This document shows positions 47,452 to 57,024 of a stretch of 64,000 nucleotides of DNA, in pieces. The DNA lies in assembly GCA_963714325.1 (NCBI GenBank), contig CAVQOB010000025.1:45206-109205 (forward strand), given 5' to 3'. The notes beneath the pieces were generated by a model. That model had not been told where the DNA came from, searched no databases, and was given only the letters and a program-made list of their open reading frames with translations. The first letter of the stretch is position 1. The number at the start of each line of letters is the position of its first letter. Both the position numbers and the translations under genes were made by a program. The stretch is from CAVQOB01 sp963714325. Its GTDB lineage: Bacteria; Pseudomonadota; Alphaproteobacteria; Rhizobiales; Hyphomicrobiaceae.

Positions 47452-50361
47452 ATGCAAGACGCCTCAAGACCGAGCTACGCTGAGCTTGCCCAACACGACG
47501 AGTTCGTGCGCCGGCATATCGGCCCCGCCGATGCCGATCAGTCGCAGATGTTGAAGACTCTCGGCCTGTCATCGCTCGACGCACTCATTGATAAGGTCAT
47601 CCCGAAGGCGATCAGGTCGAAAGCGCCGTTGGCACTTGGCGAAGCGCGTAGTGAGGCTGATGTACTCAACGCGCTGCGCCGGATCGCAGCCAAGAACAAG
47701 GTGTTCAAGTCGCATATCGGTACAGGCTATTATGATTGTCACACGCCGACTGTCATCCTGCGCAATCTACTGGAAAGCCCGGCGTGGTACACGGCCTATA
47801 CCCCCTACCAGCCGGAAATCTCCCAAGGGCGGCTCGAAGTCCTGCTTAATTTCCAAACGATGGTCAGCGACCTGACGGGCATGGAGATCGCCAACGCATC
47901 GCTGCTTGACGAGGCCACGGCCGCTTCCGAAGCCATGACGCTGTGCCGCCGCGTGGCGAAAAACAATAGCAGTAAGAAATTCTTTGTGTCAGTCGATTGC
48001 CATCCGCAAACCATCGACGTGGTGCGCACGCGCGCAGAGCCGGTTGGCATCGAGGTGGTGGTCGGCGACGAGCGGACCGAGTTCGCGGCAGCCGATTGCT
48101 TCGGCATCCTGTTGCAGTATCCCGCATCGAGCGGCGAGGTGCGCGATCCCACGGCGATCATCAAAACCGCTCATGACAAAGGCGCTCTAGTCGCGGTGGC
48201 CACGGATCTTCTGGCACTCACCCTGTTGAAGCCTCCCGGAGAACTGGGCGCCGACGTCGTCGTCGGTTCCACGCAGCGGTTTGGAGTGCCGATGGGCTTC
48301 GGTGGTCCGCATGCCGCCTTCTTCGCGACGCGCGACCTCTACAAACGCGACATGCCTGGCCGGCTCGTTGGCGTCTCTGTGGATGCTCAGGGCAACAAGG
48401 CCTACCGGCTTGCGCTGCAAACGCGCGAGCAGCACATCCGCCGCGAGAAGGCGTCGAGCAACATCTGCACCGCGCAGGCGCTCCTTGCCATGATCGCGGC
48501 GATGTACGCGTCCTATCACGGCCCAGCCGGCCTCACGATCATCGCTCAACGCGTGCGTCGCTTGACGGCAACATTGGCAGCGGGACTCACGCAACTTGGG
48601 CAAAAGGTCGAAGCATCCGCGTTTTTCGATACATTGACTGTCGAACGCTCCGGTGGTGCTGCCGCGTTGCACGATGCCGCGCGCAAGGCGTCGGTTAATC
48701 TGCGCGATATCGACGCCAATACGGTTGGAATCTCGCTCGACGAAACAACAACGCCAGCGGATATAGAGCGGCTCTGGTCGCTATTTGCAGTGGGCAAGCC
48801 GACACCAAAGTTTGCAAGCGTCGAGCCCAAGGCGGACGAGCGTTTGCCGGCGCAGCTCATGAGAACGTCGCCATTCCTCTCCCATCCCGTTTTCAACACC
48901 TATCATTCCGAGACTGATATGTTGCGCTACTTGCGCAGCCTCGCCGACAAAGATCTGGCGCTCGACCGCACGATGATTCCTTTAGGATCGTGCACGATGA
49001 AGCTCAACGCCACGACCGAAATGATCCCGGTGACGTGGAAGGAATTCGGCGGCCTGCATCCGTTTGCACCAAGCGAGCAGACCCAAGGCTATGCCCAGTT
49101 GATCGCCGAGATCGAGCAAATGCTCTGTGCTTGCACTGGCTACGATGCGATGTCGCTACAGCCGAACTCTGGTGCCCAAGGCGAGTACGCGGGACTGCTT
49201 GCGATCCGCGGCTGGCACCAGAGCCGCGGGGAGGGGCAGCGAAATATCTGCCTTATTCCATCCTCTGCTCACGGCACCAACCCAGCAACGGCACAACTCG
49301 TCGGTATGCAGGTCGTCGTGGTTGCCTGCGATGCGAAAGGCAATGTCGATGTTGCGGATCTCAAGGCCAAGGCTGAAAAGCATTCTGCGGCGCTCGCCGC
49401 GATCATGATCACCTATCCGTCGACCCACGGCGTGTTCGAAGAGAGCGTCACTGAAATCTGCGACATCGTGCACAAACACGGTGGGCAAGTTTACATCGAC
49501 GGCGCCAACATGAACGCGCAGGTCGGCTTGGCGCAGCCCGGTCACTACGGTGGGGACGTTTCGCATCTCAACCTGCACAAGACGTTTTGCATCCCACATG
49601 GCGGCGGTGGTCCGGGCGTCGGTCCGATAGGCGTGCGCGCGCATTTGGCGCCGTTCATGCCCGGTCATCGCCTGTTGCCGAAATACAAAGAAGGTGGGCG
49701 CAAGGACGGTGCGGTGGCCGCAGCACCCTGGGGCAGCGCTAGCATTCTGCCGATCACGTGGGTCTACATCATGCTGATGGGGCGGGAAGGACTCCGCCGC
49801 GCATCCGAAGTCGCGATCCTTAACGCAAACTACATCGCGCACCGCCTCGCACCGCACTTTCCCGTCCTCTACACCGGCACGAACGGTATGGTCGCGCACG
49901 AATGCATCCTCGACCTGCGGCCACTCAAGGACGAAACCGGGATCAGCGGCGAGGATGTTGCCAAGCGTCTCGTCGACTTCGGTTTCCACGCGCCGACGAT
50001 GTCGTTCCCCGTGCCCGGCACGCTCATGATCGAGCCAACGGAGAGCGAGCCGAAATCCGAACTCGATCGGTTCTGCGATGCCATGATCCGCATCCGAGAG
50101 GAGATCGCCGCCGTTGCCAGCGGCGCGTTCGACCGAAACGATAATCCGCTGAAGAACGCGCCGCACACGGCAATGGTACTCACAGCTGAGTGGCGCCACC
50201 CGTATTCACGCGAGCAAGCCGTCTTTCCGATTCCGTCGTTGAGGCGAGCAAAATACTGGCCACCCGTCGGCCGTGTCGACAACGTGCATGGCGATCGCGT
50301 CCTCGTGTGCACGTGTCCACCTATGAGCGACTATGAGCAGGTTGAGTACACTGGCACATGA
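47452..50361 (+). CDS. gcvP: glycine dehydrogenase (decarboxylating), P protein
   Basis: A 969-residue, single-chain P protein. The PLP lysine is Lys710 in HLNLHKTFCIPHGGGGPGVG. Family segments include FVRRHIGPADADQSQMLKTLG at the start, RQFGVPMGFGGPHAAFFA-like, PLGSCTMKLNATTEM, LQPNSGAQGEYAGLLAI and MKPHRPG-like PGHRLLPKYKEGG. It decarboxylates glycine and passes the aminomethyl group to GcvH. The gap to gcvH is 99 bases. The organism thus uses the fused form rather than the gcvPA/gcvPB pair. Confidence 0.97.
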   Translation: MQDASRPSYAELAQHDEFVRRHIGPADADQSQMLKTLGLSSLDALIDKVIPKAIRSKAPLALGEARSEADVLNALRRIAAKNKVFKSHIGTGYYDCHTPTVILRNLLESPAWYTAYTPYQPEISQGRLEVLLNFQTMVSDLTGMEIANASLLDEATAASEAMTLCRRVAKNNSSKKFFVSVDCHPQTIDVVRTRAEPVGIEVVVGDERTEFAAADCFGILLQYPASSGEVRDPTAIIKTAHDKGALVAVATDLLALTLLKPPGELGADVVVGSTQRFGVPMGFGGPHAAFFATRDLYKRDMPGRLVGVSVDAQGNKAYRLALQTREQHIRREKASSNICTAQALLAMIAAMYASYHGPAGLTIIAQRVRRLTATLAAGLTQLGQKVEASAFFDTLTVERSGGAAALHDAARKASVNLRDIDANTVGISLDETTTPADIERLWSLFAVGKPTPKFASVEPKADERLPAQLMRTSPFLSHPVFNTYHSETDMLRYLRSLADKDLALDRTMIPLGSCTMKLNATTEMIPVTWKEFGGLHPFAPSEQTQGYAQLIAEIEQMLCACTGYDAMSLQPNSGAQGEYAGLLAIRGWHQSRGEGQRNICLIPSSAHGTNPATAQLVGMQVVVVACDAKGNVDVADLKAKAEKHSAALAAIMITYPSTHGVFEESVTEICDIVHKHGGQVYIDGANMNAQVGLAQPGHYGGDVSHLNLHKTFCIPHGGGGPGVGPIGVRAHLAPFMPGHRLLPKYKEGGRKDGAVAAAPWGSASILPITWVYIMLMGREGLRRASEVAILNANYIAHRLAPHFPVLYTGTNGMVAHECILDLRPLKDETGISGEDVAKRLVDFGFHAPTMSFPVPGTLMIEPTESEPKSELDRFCDAMIRIREEIAAVASGAFDRNDNPLKNAPHTAMVLTAEWRHPYSREQAVFPIPSLRRAKYWPPVGRVDNVHGDRVLVCTCPPMSDYEQVEYTGT

Positions 50362-50387
50362 CACTGGCACCTCAGAGGATCAGCACA

Positions 50388-50921
50388 ATGGATACGCATC
50401 TCGTGCTTGCAGTCATCGGCCGCGACCGGCCCGGTCTGGTCAGCGCCGTGTCCGAAGTCGTGACAGCTGGTGGCGGCAACTGGCTTGATACGCGCATGGC
50501 AAGCCTCGCGGGCCAGTTCGCAGGCGTACTCTTGGTTTCTGTTCCCGTTGGAAAAGCTGACGCGCTGATCGCGTCGTTGAAGACATTGGAAGTCCAGGGC
50601 CTCAAACTGATCATCGAGAAAGCGGGCGACCCAGAGGTGTTAGCTGCACCGTTGCTTGGCCGGACGATGGCGCTCGAACTCATCGGATTGGACCGGCCCG
50701 GCATCGTCCGGGACCTTTCCCGCGTGCTTTCGGCTCAGGGAGTTAGCATCTCGGAACTGGAGACCGAGCGCGTCGCTGGTTCGTTCTCGGGTGAGCCGAT
50801 GTTCAAGGCGCGTGCGCGTCTGCAACTGCCGGAGGGGCTCGGCGAAGAGACACTGCGAAGGTCTATCGAAAGCCTCGCCAACGAATTGATGGTCGACCTC
50901 AATCTGGACCGTGGGGACTAG
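50388..50921 (+). CDS. tandem ACT-domain protein, GcvR-like
   Basis: ATG 50388 (AGAGGAT 7 bases upstream) gives 177 residues. It has two ACT domains: HLVLAVIGRDRPGLVSAVSEVVTAGGGNW (about 3-75) and MALELIGLDRPGIVRDLSRVLSAQGVSI (about 92-170). The DRPG motif marks small-molecule-binding ACT folds. GcvR-type proteins of this layout antagonise GcvA and respond to glycine. No gcvA is nearby. The location between gcvP and glyA suggests glycine- or serine-dependent control of this operon; this is inference. Confidence 0.87.
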   Translation: MDTHLVLAVIGRDRPGLVSAVSEVVTAGGGNWLDTRMASLAGQFAGVLLVSVPVGKADALIASLKTLEVQGLKLIIEKAGDPEVLAAPLLGRTMALELIGLDRPGIVRDLSRVLSAQGVSISELETERVAGSFSGEPMFKARARLQLPEGLGEETLRRSIESLANELMVDLNLDRGD

Positions 50922-51008
50922 GTTCGGCCAGGCCTGCTGGACTACTCGAGCAACTAGAGCAGGATGTGTGGCAAGCGCATCGAGCTGCAGCTTTTGTGAG
51001 ACATTGAC

Positions 51009-52259
51009 ATGTTCGATACCAGAACGATCGCCGCTTTCGACAAGGAACTCGCCAACGCACTCGAGGCCGAGCAACGGCGACAGGAGGAGCACATCGAGCT
51101 CATAGCCTCCGAGAACTACACAAGTCCGCGCGTGATGGAGGCGCAAGGCTCGGTGCTCACGAACAAATATGCCGAAGGCTATCCCGGCAAGCGCTACTAC
51201 GGCGGCTGCGAGCATGTCGATGTGGTGGAGCAATTGGCTATCGACCGCGCCTGCAAGCTGTTCGGCGCCGACTGGGCCAATGTTCAGCCGCATTCCGGCT
51301 CACAGGCCAATGCCGCCGTTTACATGGGACTCATCGCTCCCGGCGATACGATCCTCGGAATGAGCCTCGCGCATGGCGGCCATCTCACGCACGGAGCCAA
51401 GGTGAATTTCTCGGGCAAGATCTACAGAGCGGTGCAGTACGGCATCGATGCTGATGGTCTGATCGACTACGACGAGGTCGAGACGTTGGCGCTCGAGCAC
51501 CGCCCCAAGATGCTCGTGGCTGGGTTCTCGGCTTATTCACGACACCTCGACTTCAAGCGTTTCCGCGCAATTGCCGATAAGGTCGGTGCGCTCCTGTTCG
51601 TCGACATGGCGCATGTCGCCGGGCTTGTTGCGGCCGGCCTCTATCCCAATCCGGTGCCGCACGCCGATGTCGTCACGGCAACCACTCACAAAACGCTGCG
51701 GGGGCCGCGCGGCGGGCTCATCGTCGGTCGCTCGAATCCCGATCTGCAGAAGAAAATTCAATCGATGGTGTTTCCGGGCATCCAAGGGGGACCGCTGATG
51801 CACATCATCGCGGCCAAGGCCGTCGCCTTCCAGGAAGCCCTGCAACCTGACTTCGCGGCTTACCAGCAGCAGGTGATCGCAAATGCCAAAGCCATGGCAG
51901 AGGTGTTCATCGCGCGCGGATTCAGCATCGTATCTGGGGGGACTGACGATCATCTGTTTCTGCTGAACCTGATCGGCAAGGGAATTACTGGCAAGACCGC
52001 CGATGCTGCACTCGGCGCCGCGCACATCACAGTGAACAAGAACGCCGTCCCCAACGACCCGCAATCTCCGTTCGTGACCAGCGGGATCCGCATCGGCACT
52101 CCGGCGGTGACGACCCGCGGACTGCGTGAGGCGGAGGTTCACGAGCTTGCCGGTTGGATCTGCGACATCCTCGACGATATCTCAAACCCCAATGTGGTCG
52201 AGCGCGTTCGCGGCCAAGTCACCGCGCTCTGCAAGCGACTGCCTGTCTATGCTCGATAG
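51009..52259 (+). CDS. glyA: serine hydroxymethyltransferase
   Basis: A 416-residue PLP enzyme. It begins with a LIASENYTSPRVMEAQGS region and a YAEGYPGKRYYGGCEHVDVVE segment; the PLP Lys228 lies in TTTHKTLRGPRGG. Other SHMT segments are VQPHSGSQANAAVY and HVAGLVAAGLYPNPVPHAD. It interconverts serine plus THF with glycine plus 5,10-methylene-THF. Together with the flanking gcv genes and sdaA it can make or use one-carbon units. The chromosome may have another housekeeping copy outside the window. Confidence 0.97.
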   Translation: MFDTRTIAAFDKELANALEAEQRRQEEHIELIASENYTSPRVMEAQGSVLTNKYAEGYPGKRYYGGCEHVDVVEQLAIDRACKLFGADWANVQPHSGSQANAAVYMGLIAPGDTILGMSLAHGGHLTHGAKVNFSGKIYRAVQYGIDADGLIDYDEVETLALEHRPKMLVAGFSAYSRHLDFKRFRAIADKVGALLFVDMAHVAGLVAAGLYPNPVPHADVVTATTHKTLRGPRGGLIVGRSNPDLQKKIQSMVFPGIQGGPLMHIIAAKAVAFQEALQPDFAAYQQQVIANAKAMAEVFIARGFSIVSGGTDDHLFLLNLIGKGITGKTADAALGAAHITVNKNAVPNDPQSPFVTSGIRIGTPAVTTRGLREAEVHELAGWICDILDDISNPNVVERVRGQVTALCKRLPVYAR

Positions 52260-52334
52260 AATGCATCTCGCAATACAGCGGCCCAGAGCATGCCCCCAAA
52301 GCACTGCACCAGCTCTCGTAAAGGAAGTCACCCG

Positions 52335-53465
52335 ATGAACAGCACCGCTCCTCTTCACCGCACTCCGCTCCACGCGCTTCATGTCGAGCTCGGCGCCAAG
52401 TTGGTGCCGTTCGCCGGTTACGAGATGCCCGTTCAGTATCCGGCCGGTGTGCTGCAGGAACACGTTCATACGCGCACGCACGCGGGGCTGTTCGATGTCT
52501 CGCACATGGGGCAGGTGAGGATCAGCGGGCCAAACGCAGCTGCCGCCTTCGAGACCCTGGTGCCCATCGATGTGATGGGATTGCAGTCCGGCCAACAAAG
52601 ATATGCTCTGTTCACCACCGACACCGGCGGCATTCTCGACGATCTGATGGTGGCGCATCTCGACGACGACCTGCTCGTCGTGGTCAATGCGGCGCGCAAG
52701 GAACAGGACATCGCCTTGATGCAGCGCGGGCTAGCCGGCAAATGCCGAGTCGAACCACTCACTGACCGCGCACTCATTGCATTGCAAGGGCCGGCGGCGA
52801 GCACGGCGCTTCAACGTCTCGCCCCGGCTGTCGGCGCCATGAAATTCATGGAGGTCGCGCGGGTGACCATCGCGGGCGTGGACTGTGTCGTGTCGCGGTC
52901 AGGCTACACGGGCGAGGACGGTTACGAAATATCGGTTCCTTCAGCACAAGCCGAGACGCTGGCGCGCCGGTTGCTCGCCCAGCCGGAGGTCAAGCCTATC
53001 GGGCTCGGCGCACGCAACTCTTTGCGGCTTGAGGCCGGGCTCTGCCTCTACGGACATGACATCGACGCCACGACGACACCGGTTGAGGGTAGTCTCGTCT
53101 GGGCATTGTCGAAAGTCCGGCGCGCAGGCGGCGAGCGAGCGGGTGGCTATCCAGGTGCCGCCGTGATCGAACGGCAAATCAAGGAGGGTGTGGTGCGCAA
53201 GCGTATCGGGTTGCGCGGCCTCGACCGGGTGCCGGTGCGGGAGGGAGCGGAGTTGTTCGACGGCCCGGATGCGAGCGCGCGAAAGATCGGCCGGGTGACC
53301 AGCGGCGGACCGGCCCCGACATTCGGCGCCCCCATCGCCATGGCCACTGTCGAGACCGGCGCGGCAAAGATCGGCACAAAGCTCTTCGCCGAGGTGCGCC
53401 GCAAGCGGGTGCCGATGGAGATTACGAAAACACCCTTCGTCCCCCAACGCTACTTTCGAGGATGA
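52335..53465 (+). CDS. gcvT: glycine cleavage system T protein (aminomethyltransferase)
   Basis: ATG 52335 (AAAGGAAG upstream) gives 376 residues. Signature segments are LHALHVELGAKLVPFAGYEMPVQYP, HAGLFDVSHMGQVRISGP, VSRSGYTGEDGYEI (folate-binding region, with the Asp of FDVSHMGQ as catalytic base), and GLGARNSLRLEAGLCLYGHDID. GcvT takes the aminomethyl group from GcvH to THF, releasing ammonia. It is the last gene of the long plus-strand run, 75 bases after glyA. The next gene to the right is a truncated one in the opposite direction. Confidence 0.96.
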   Translation: MNSTAPLHRTPLHALHVELGAKLVPFAGYEMPVQYPAGVLQEHVHTRTHAGLFDVSHMGQVRISGPNAAAAFETLVPIDVMGLQSGQQRYALFTTDTGGILDDLMVAHLDDDLLVVVNAARKEQDIALMQRGLAGKCRVEPLTDRALIALQGPAASTALQRLAPAVGAMKFMEVARVTIAGVDCVVSRSGYTGEDGYEISVPSAQAETLARRLLAQPEVKPIGLGARNSLRLEAGLCLYGHDIDATTTPVEGSLVWALSKVRRAGGERAGGYPGAAVIERQIKEGVVRKRIGLRGLDRVPVREGAELFDGPDASARKIGRVTSGGPAPTFGAPIAMATVETGAAKIGTKLFAEVRRKRVPMEITKTPFVPQRYFRG

Positions 53466-53579
53466 GTTGCGGCGCAACGGAGTGGAAGCCGGCGTGAGAA
53501 TGCACAGCCGGAGTGATATTCAATCTGACGCAACTTGCCCGCGGCGTATCTCGACAACTTCCCGTTTGACCAACGGTCT

Positions 53580-53909
53580 TCACTTTAAGTTCTCGATCTC
53601 TTCGATCGTCCGGCCGGCGCGCGGGCGATATGTCGGCAGCGACCAGCCGGTACTGATGGCAATCCCACGCACACCGAACGTCGCGACAAAACCAAGCGCC
53701 ATGGCCGGGGCGCGGCTCACGCCGATGCCGGCAGCGGTGACAAAAAGGAGTGCGCCCGCCACGGAGGCGGTGACGTAGATTTCCTGGCGCAGAATAATCG
53801 AAGGCTCCTGGCCCAGGATATCGCGAAAGATGCCGCCGAGCGCGGCGGTAATCACACCGATCACGATCGCGACCACCGGGCCTGCGCCGGCATCGAGACC
53901 CTTCGCCGA
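53580..53909 (-). pseudogene. TRIC/UPF0126-family membrane protein, truncated at its N-terminus
   Basis: The minus-strand sequence GAGPVVAIVIGVITAALGGIF begins abruptly at about 53905, and GVRGIAISTGWSLPTYRPRA near the C-terminus is the end of a TRIC/UPF0126 (glycine-transporter-like) protein. Two conserved helices and an RDIL motif remain; about half of the ~200-residue protein is missing. What should continue upstream is instead the tail of an unrelated oxygenase on the other strand. The ATG at the junction is probably accidental. Confidence 0.75.
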
Positions 53910-54450
53910 CAATGTGGATCAGGCGCTTGCCAAGCAACTCGCCGAACATGTGCTGGCTTGGCCGAAGCATTTCGATCTCGACGGCGTGGTGGTTCCAGCA
54001 GTGAAGCGCCTCGTAGCCGAGACCCGAAGGGCCGGGCCATCCGCGGTCGCGCTGCACGCGGCCGCGACAGCGCATTTGCAGCATCGCACGGCGCTGCCGC
54101 TATCTCCGCCGCAAGACTGGAGCCGACCGAGCACCATCGGCTGCCAATGTGAGCATTGCCGAGGCCTGGCGCGGTTCCTTGCTGATCCGGCACAGCCCGA
54201 GTGGACACTGCGCGCCGCCCAACAACACCGCACCCACGTCGAAGCCGAAATCAAACGCGCCGTCGCCGATGTTGATATGCGCACCGAGCGCAAGGGGTCA
54301 CCCCACCAACTGATCTGCCGGAAGAACCAAGCAACCTACACCGCCCGCGTCCGCCAGCGCAAACAGGACCTCGCCGACCTCGCGGCGTTGTCGCCAGCCG
54401 AGACGCCCAAGCCAGCGGCCTTGCAACCAAAATCGTCGAAAATTAAATAG
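53910..54450 (+). pseudogene. 2OG-Fe(II) oxygenase family protein, C-terminal fragment
   Basis: Starting at about 53910, the plus-strand frame reads DNVDQALAKQLAEHVLAWPKHFD and goes on to CQCEHCRGLARFLADPAQPEW and YTARVRQRKQDLADLAAL, ending at TAG 54450. It is the C-terminal end of a large 2-oxoglutarate-dependent oxygenase-like protein known in Bradyrhizobium-type genomes; the catalytic jelly roll and its iron ligands are absent. Upstream, the frame is antisense to the TRIC gene. The stop codon overlaps the start of a direct repeat. Confidence 0.65.
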
Positions 54451-54503
54451 CAATTTCAATTACATAGGTGCTCACACTTTTATCCTGTACGGCGCGCCAC
54501 TTC
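54450..54503. repeat. 54-bp direct repeat, left copy
   Basis: A 54-base sequence containing ATAGGTG, CACTTTTATCCTGT and CGGCGCGCCA matches 55801-55854 at 47 of 54 positions. Together the copies bracket a region of about 1.3 kb with a DUF4238 gene. Confidence 0.85.
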
Positions 54504-54745
54504 ACCATACAAGAGTCGAACTCCGTCGTTCCGGCAGTCAAGGCTGCCGGCCGTGCGATCCTGTTGATCTAGGTCGAGTAAACAGCTGTGCCCCCCAGGA
54601 ACAAGCTATCATCTTGCTTGCGAGCACTGGGGTCCCAAATGGGGGAGATGACGTAGGCGTGCATAAGGATGCGAGGGCGGCGCAGAGCAACAGCGGTTCG
54701 TCGTTTGCATCCTGAAGAGACGCATCGTCAAGGAGCGGAGACGAC

Positions 54746-55732
54746 ATGGCGGGCGAGAACCAGCATTGGGTTCCGAAGTTTTTGATCAAGAAGTTCCGCG
54801 ACGCAGACGGGCGGGTCTACTTCCTGGATGTCAACACGGACGCGCTCGGCAAACGCTCGCCGAGACAGCTTGCATCCGATTATGGCTTCAACGATTTCAT
54901 CATCGACGGCCAACTGGTTTCGTTTGAAGGCGAACTTCAGAAGATCGAGACGCGAGCCGCGCCCGCTCTCGCCCGGATCATCCAGCAGATGTCTACCGTC
55001 GGCCTCAGCGACGTCGAGTTGACCGCAATCGCCGAATTCGTATCCGTGCAGAGTCTTCGAACCAAGTCGTTCCAAGTCAGCTTGCAGGGGAGCAGGTCTC
55101 GTGCCGAGTTCGGAACTACGTTCTCCCTCCTTTGGAAAAGCGCATTGATTGAAGCGCGCCATATTCGTGCGCGGCCATTGATTGCGTTACTTGTCTCCGA
55201 AGGCCACCGCTTTTACTTGTCCGACCACCCCGTCACCTTGCAGCACATCGAGAACCCAGCGTCCCGGGAACCGCTGGGTATGGATATCGCAGGCGTCGAA
55301 ATGTACATGCCGCTGACGCCGCTGATTTCCTTGTACTGGCTCTGCACCCGCATCGCCGAGGAGTTTGTTTCTGCCTACTCCAGCGGTGAGGAGATGCACC
55401 GCCTCATACGCCGGCCGACGCTCAGTGGAATAAGGGTGCCGGGACTTGATCAAGTGTCATTGCTTGATTTGCAGAGCAGCATTTCCAGGATCACCCCTAT
55501 GCGGAATGCGATCGTCCTTGGCAGCGGAGTGAATGCGCCGGCAGAGGTGATCGAGAACGCAAACTATCTGCAGTGCGTATGGGCACACAGCGCACTTTTC
55601 TCCAGCACCAGCGACTTCTCGTTCGCGCGCCGCGTCTTCAGGGAGAACCCGCAGTATCAGACCGTTCCTCGCGTTGACTTGCATCAGAAGGGCGTCATCA
55701 TCGAGAAGGTACAAGGCGGTACCGTCGACTAA
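54746..55732 (+). CDS. DUF4238-domain protein
   Basis: A 328-residue protein starting at ATG 54746 with GGAG 10 bases upstream. The N-terminus NQHWVPKFLIKKFRDADGRV and the middle WKSALIEARHIRARPLIALL, LSDHPVTLQHIENP and GVEMYMPLTPLISLYW fit the DUF4238 family. That family has no established function; members often occur in accessory DNA. It is not related to the catabolic genes. The upstream 240 bases contain only the left repeat and a possible promoter. It stands between two direct repeats, which suggests it came in as a cassette. Confidence 0.85.
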   Translation: MAGENQHWVPKFLIKKFRDADGRVYFLDVNTDALGKRSPRQLASDYGFNDFIIDGQLVSFEGELQKIETRAAPALARIIQQMSTVGLSDVELTAIAEFVSVQSLRTKSFQVSLQGSRSRAEFGTTFSLLWKSALIEARHIRARPLIALLVSEGHRFYLSDHPVTLQHIENPASREPLGMDIAGVEMYMPLTPLISLYWLCTRIAEEFVSAYSSGEEMHRLIRRPTLSGIRVPGLDQVSLLDLQSSISRITPMRNAIVLGSGVNAPAEVIENANYLQCVWAHSALFSSTSDFSFARRVFRENPQYQTVPRVDLHQKGVIIEKVQGGTVD

Positions 55733-55800
55733 GGATTTGCCGTGTTTACCCCCAACTTAGTCTGCGAAGGACAGCTGGGCGGACTACGTCAAATCACATT

Positions 55801-55854
55801 GCGATTTCAACCACATAGGTGTTCGCACTTTTATCCTGTTCGGCGCGCCATTTC
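55801..55854. repeat. 54-bp direct repeat, right copy
   Basis: Same unit as at 54450-54503, with seven differences (positions 3, 11, 12, 22, 25, 40 and 51). The core GTTCGCACTTTT is also found, in the complementary orientation, at the 3' end of the recombinase relic next to tRNA-Glu. Confidence 0.85.
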
Positions 55855-56475
55855 GGAACAGGACTGCGAACCACTTGGGGGTGGTGCGGTCCCAGAGAGG
55901 CCTGACCCTGGGTATCGCCCGGCTGCTGTTTTCCGACTCAGTCTTTGCGCTTCGACCTGATGATCGGCGACGAACTTCCATTGCATCCGAAGCGATGTGA
56001 GCGAAACGCTGACGTCAGCAATTGTTATTCGAATCGGGATGATCTTATCGGGATTCTTGATCTCTGCGATCGACGGCCCTGAACAATGCCGCGTGCCGTG
56101 CAAACACTATTTTCCGCTGTCCGTCCTTGACCAAAACCGAGGCTCTCAATCGTGGATCGACGGGCGCGTTTGTGACGTCGACCGCGCGCAGGCGCTGCTG
56201 CAATACTTATGGTGATATCCTTCGTGATATCGCCATGTCTTATCATCGGTCAACATATTCAAGCGGTCCGCGACCGATCACCATTTCGCTCAATATCATT
56301 TAACAACAATTGCGGGTGCAGACCTGGACAAAGCATTATTTGGGTCGTATCAGAGTTTTCACAATCGAAATCTTTAGGATGATGCCAGCGCGCATTTGAG
56401 AGCTTTTCGAAAGTCCGATACAAACCAACCTCAAGTAACTCAGTATTCGTTCTGATTAATCTCAAGGATCCGCCC
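55855..56475. other. 621-base non-coding stretch before the H-NS gene
   Basis: No convincing gene. The last 250 bases are AT-richer than the surroundings and contain GATATC-CTTCGT-GATATC (56215-56240 region), AATATC and ATTTAACAACAATTG. They probably hold the promoter and silencing sequences for the H-NS gene. Confidence 0.5.
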
Positions 56476-56805
56476 ATGGCTAGCATAAACGTCGACAAAC
56501 TCTCGCTGAAGGAATTGGTCGATCTGGAAAATCGGGTCCGAAAGGCACTCGCCGCCGCCCGCCAGCGGGAACAGGCTGATGCGAAGGCCAAGATCGAGGC
56601 GATTGCCCGGAATGCCGGGATGTCAGCTGCGGAAATCCTCGGGCTCGGCGGCAAGGTCAAAGGTGCCCGCAAAGGTGGAAAAGTCGCGCCCAAGTACGCT
56701 AACCCGGACAACAAGTCCGAGACGTGGACTGGTCGTGGACGGCAACCGCGCTGGCTGGCCGCCAAGCTTGCCAAAGGCGGCAAGGTCACGGATTTCGCCA
56801 TCTGA
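56476..56805 (+). CDS. H-NS family nucleoid protein (HvrA type)
   Basis: A 109-residue protein. The N-terminal half is a helical oligomerisation region (KLSLKELVDLENRVRKALAAAR). The C-terminal DNA-binding core is YANPDNKSETWTGRGRQPRWLAA, the H-NS/HvrA signature with the QGR-like RGR loop. It binds AT-rich DNA and silences foreign genes. It lies immediately right of the rearranged, cassette-bearing DNA, and is single. A strong terminator follows. Confidence 0.93.
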   Translation: MASINVDKLSLKELVDLENRVRKALAAARQREQADAKAKIEAIARNAGMSAAEILGLGGKVKGARKGGKVAPKYANPDNKSETWTGRGRQPRWLAAKLAKGGKVTDFAI

Positions 56806-56848
56806 CTTGTCGGCTGACTGATCGATACTCGTCAGCCAGTCAAAAACA

Positions 56849-56883
56849 CTCGGCAGCGGAGGCTCCCGCTGGCGAGTTTTTTC
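56849..56883 (+). terminator. rho-independent terminator after H-NS gene
   Basis: CTCGGCAGCGG and CCGCTGGCGAG (one mismatch) around a short loop, followed by TTTTTTCT. Confidence 0.85.
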
Positions 56884-57024
56884 TATTTGTGGTGGCATGC
56901 GCTAGCCAACCGCATGGACTGGATTTCCGGTTGCCCGGTTGCGCCGACGGCGTTATCGTCCTGTGTCGGGACTTCAAACGTCAGTCGATGCCAATGGTGG
57001 CAAAACGAGAGATGGAGAACCCAG

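Noticed and set aside
53830..53909. N-terminus of the frame continuing into the oxygenase fragment
   Set aside because: These bases are antisense to the TRIC gene; the real homology starts only after about 53910.
55742..55960. 72-codon frame covering the right direct repeat
   Set aside because: It starts in the repeat-bearing junction, has no homology that I recognise, and its composition is that of non-coding DNA.
55997..56215. 72-codon plus-strand frame before the H-NS gene
   Set aside because: No convincing ribosome site and no recognisable domain; falls in the regulatory/non-coding stretch.
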